From NCBI GenBank assembly GCA_945952575.1, contig CAMFIY010000015.1, forward strand, positions 1-16,101: DNA of 16,101 nucleotides, in the 5' to 3' direction. Below, piece by piece: positions 14,671 to 16,101 of the stretch. The stretch is from an uncultured Leucobacter sp. (GTDB lineage Bacteria > Actinomycetota > Actinomycetes > Actinomycetales > Microbacteriaceae). Both the position numbers and the translations under genes were made by a program. The first letter of the stretch is position 1. Every line of letters starts with the position of its first letter. The notes beneath the pieces were generated by a model that saw only the letters and a list, made by a program, of their open reading frames with translations, ran no database searches and was not told the DNA's origin.

Positions 14671-15426
14671 TTTCGGGATCCCGCAGTCGTTCACCAGGTA
14701 GCGGCGACCCTCGGTCGCGAGCCGCTGCTCACCCGCGAGGAACGCCGAGACCGGCTCGGCGACCGGGCACACCGTGCGCAGCTCCTCGAGCGCGACGGCC
14801 CCCGGCCGTGCTCCTGCGGATCGCACGACCCAGCGCAGCTCGACCCCGGCCGGCGCCTCGTCCGGCTGGCGATCCGCGGCGTCCGGGATCTCGATGACGG
14901 CGACGCCGGTGCTTGCGCGGGGCAGGTCGCGGAGGATCCCGAGCACTGCGGGCATCGCGCTCTCCTCGCCGGCGAGGACGACCCGTTCGGCCCCGGCGAC
15001 CGGCCGGTATCCGCATCCCTGATCGATCAGGGCCACTGGCGCCCCGAGCGGGAGCCCGGCGGCCCACGGCCCGGCGATCCCCGCGGCGCCGTGGACGACG
15101 AAGTCGATGTCGAGCTCTCCGGTCTCCGCTCGATACTCGCGCACCGTGTAATTGCGGATCGCCGGGCGAGAGGATTTCGGAAGCGTCAGGTATCTCAGGT
15201 AGCCGCGCATGTCGAAGCGATCGCCGAGCCGATCGAATCTCGTCTCATCCGAGATCGGCAGGGCGAGCCGGAACCACTGGTCGAAACCGAGGTCGCGCCA
15301 GTGCTCGAGCCGATCTCCGCCGAGAGTGATCCGGACGATGTGGGGGGAGAGCTGCTCGGCTCGAGTGACTTCCGCCGTGATGAGACCGGTATCCGCGTGG
15401 CTCACTGCGATATTGCTGGAGACCAT
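14632..15426 (-). CDS. Siderophore-interacting protein (FAD/NAD(P)H ferric reductase family)
   Basis: This 264-aa flavoprotein belongs to the SIP family, which reduces ferric iron from siderophores after import so that it can be released in the cytoplasm. The FAD-binding motif RNYTVR is at 91-96, followed by DFVVHGAAGIAGPWA (108-122), the SIP-typical LAGEESAMPAVLGIL (151-165) and the C-terminal FLAGEQRLATEGRRYL...FTGYWR. Length is normal (250-290). The ATG at 15426 has a good ribosome binding site, gagagga, seven bases upstream. A 20-bp iron-box-like palindrome lies just before it, suggesting repression by an iron-sensing DtxR/IdeR-type regulator when iron is plentiful. Its last 39 bases overlap the end of the convergent DUF402 gene. 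No siderophore transporter is visible here. Confidence 0.92.
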   Translation of the reverse strand: MVSSNIAVSHADTGLITAEVTRAEQLSPHIVRITLGGDRLEHWRDLGFDQWFRLALPISDETRFDRLGDRFDMRGYLRYLTLPKSSRPAIRNYTVREYRAETGELDIDFVVHGAAGIAGPWAAGLPLGAPVALIDQGCGYRPVAGAERVVLAGEESAMPAVLGILRDLPRASTGVAVIEIPDAADRQPDEAPAGVELRWVVRSAGARPGAVALEELRTVCPVAEPVSAFLAGEQRLATEGRRYLVNDCGIPKSAVDFTGYWRLR

Positions 15427-15449
15427 GACCGGATCCTCTCATCTCATGA

Positions 15450-15469
15450 AACTTAGGTGTACCTAAGTT
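15450..15469. promoter_or_regulatory. Iron-box-like palindrome upstream of the SIP gene
   Basis: The sequence reads AACTTAGGT-GT-ACCTAAGTT, two perfect 9-base arms around a 2-base centre. The TTAGGT and ACCTAA arms are those of DtxR/IdeR iron boxes, but in the canonical 19-bp box they stand seven bases apart, not two. It ends 24 bases before the SIP start codon, and the promoter core must lie in or beside it, so binding would repress. The iron link is supported by the gene it precedes. Confidence 0.65.
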
Positions 15470-15475
15470 GTGTGC

Positions 15476-15481
15476 TGTCCA
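15476..15481 (-). promoter_or_regulatory. Possible -35 box of SIP promoter
   Basis: TGGACA on the minus strand, five of six matches to TTGACA. A -10 would fall inside the iron-box palindrome, the best candidate being TAAGTT (15450-15455, minus), though at a long 20-base spacing. Tentative. Confidence 0.25.
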
Positions 15482-15492
15482 CGATAGCGCAC

Positions 15493-15505
15493 TTCATCCG
15501 ATGAA
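15493..15505. repeat. 13-bp perfect inverted repeat between lysR-type gene and SIP gene
   Basis: TTCATC-C-GATGAA has perfect 6-base arms around one base. It fits the T-N11-A dyad pattern of LysR-type operators and lies upstream of the possible SIP -35 box and just after the LysR-family gene. It could equally be a short RNA hairpin after that gene; there is no T-run to make a terminator. Function unproven. Confidence 0.35.
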
Positions 15506-15518
15506 TGGGCCGCACAGG

Positions 15519-16101
15519 TCAATTCGTGCGGGTGACCAGGGAGGCGAGCGGGGCGCCGGCCGAGGTCAGTCGATCCGCGACTCGGCGGATCGTCGTCTGC
15601 AGCGCCGCGCCGGCGTGAGTCGGCAGCATGTCCTTCCGACGAGCGATGCTCACGGTGCGGGCGAGGGCCGGGTCGTCGATCGGCGTCGCCCGGAGCCTCG
15701 GCCTCTCCGCGGCGACCATCGCGGGTGCGACGGCGATCCCGATGCCCCGCTCCGCGAAGCGAAGCGCCGCGTCCATCTCCGCGCCGGTCACCGCGACGAG
15801 CGGGGTGAGTCCGGCTGCCGAGAACGCGGTGTCGACGGTGACCCGGAGATCGTAGTTCTCCGGGAAGACCACCTGCGGCACGTGGGCGAGGTCGGCGAGC
15901 GCGACCGGCGCTCGCCCGAGGCTTCCCCCGTCTTCCGCGAAGGGATCCGGGCGATCCGCCGCCGAGACCGCGACCAGGCGTTCGCTCAGCAGTTCCTCGC
16001 GCTCCAGCACCGCACGCTCGGCCCCGGACGACACGCTGGTGACGATGAGCGCGAGGTCGAGGCCGCCCTCCATGAGGGCGGCGATCAGGCTGCGGGATCC
16101 G
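15519..16101 (-). CDS. LysR-family transcriptional regulator, effector-binding domain only (N terminus beyond window)
   Basis: The reverse strand is open from the right edge (first full codon at 16100) to the TGA at 15519-15521, 193 residues. It reads GSRSLIAALMEGGLDLALIV, the start of the LysR substrate-binding domain, then ERLVAVSAADRPDPF, VPQVVFPENYDLRVTVDTAFSAAGLTPLVAVTGAEM and ALRFAERGIGIAVAPAMV, which is the second lobe and hinge typical of this family. An internal ATG at 16073 is not the start, because the domain continues upstream of it. The helix-turn-helix part must lie to the right of the window. It is on the same strand as and upstream of the SIP gene, 92 bases apart. Target and effector unknown. 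Confidence 0.85.
   Translation of the reverse strand, partial: GSRSLIAALMEGGLDLALIVTSVSSGAERAVLEREELLSERLVAVSAADRPDPFAEDGGSLGRAPVALADLAHVPQVVFPENYDLRVTVDTAFSAAGLTPLVAVTGAEMDAALRFAERGIGIAVAPAMVAAERPRLRATPIDDPALARTVSIARRKDMLPTHAGAALQTTIRRVADRLTSAGAPLASLVTRTN

Overview
The window is high-GC, gene-dense bacterial DNA with GTG as well as ATG starts, strong GGAGG-type ribosome binding sites inside operons, and several apparently leaderless promoters. Gene content (cydABDC with a BlaI-type regulator, a kynBUA cluster, an actinobacterial-looking leuS followed by a DUF402 gene, a siderophore-interacting flavoprotein with an iron-box-like palindrome) suggests an actinomycete, most likely Microbacteriaceae. 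The family-level placement is inference; no rRNA or marker gene settles it.

Layout. (1) 1-337, minus: a BlaI/MecI/CopY repressor that loses its last residues at the left edge. The gap to cydA (338-433) holds two copies of the palindrome TTCTACA-N3-TGTAGAA, probably its operator. (2) 434-6286, plus: a tight cydA-cydB-cydD-cydC operon, encoding both subunits of cytochrome bd oxidase and the heterodimeric ABC transporter CydDC needed to assemble it. (3) 6352-9290, plus: kynB, kynU and kynA, which together convert tryptophan through N-formylkynurenine and kynurenine to anthranilate plus alanine. (4) 9301-10014, minus, and 10063-11373, plus: a divergent pair, a class IV aminotransferase-fold lyase (PabC-like) and a PabB-like chorismate-using enzyme, together a probable p-aminobenzoate/folate branch without the PabA glutaminase. 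(5) 11395-14670, plus: leuS and a DUF402 gene. (6) 14632-16101, minus: a siderophore-interacting protein whose 3' end overlaps the DUF402 gene, preceded by an iron-box-like operator, and the C-terminal part of a LysR-type regulator cut by the right edge.

No stretch over 300 bases lacks a gene; the longest intergenic gaps are about 90-100 bases. No RNA gene, insertion sequence, CRISPR array, phage gene or attachment site was seen. The region looks like ordinary chromosomal core and near-core metabolism. The points most worth following up are regulatory: a BlaI-like operator pair controlling a terminal oxidase operon, a recurring leaderless -10 arrangement at five transcription-unit starts, and an iron-box palindrome with unusually short spacing.
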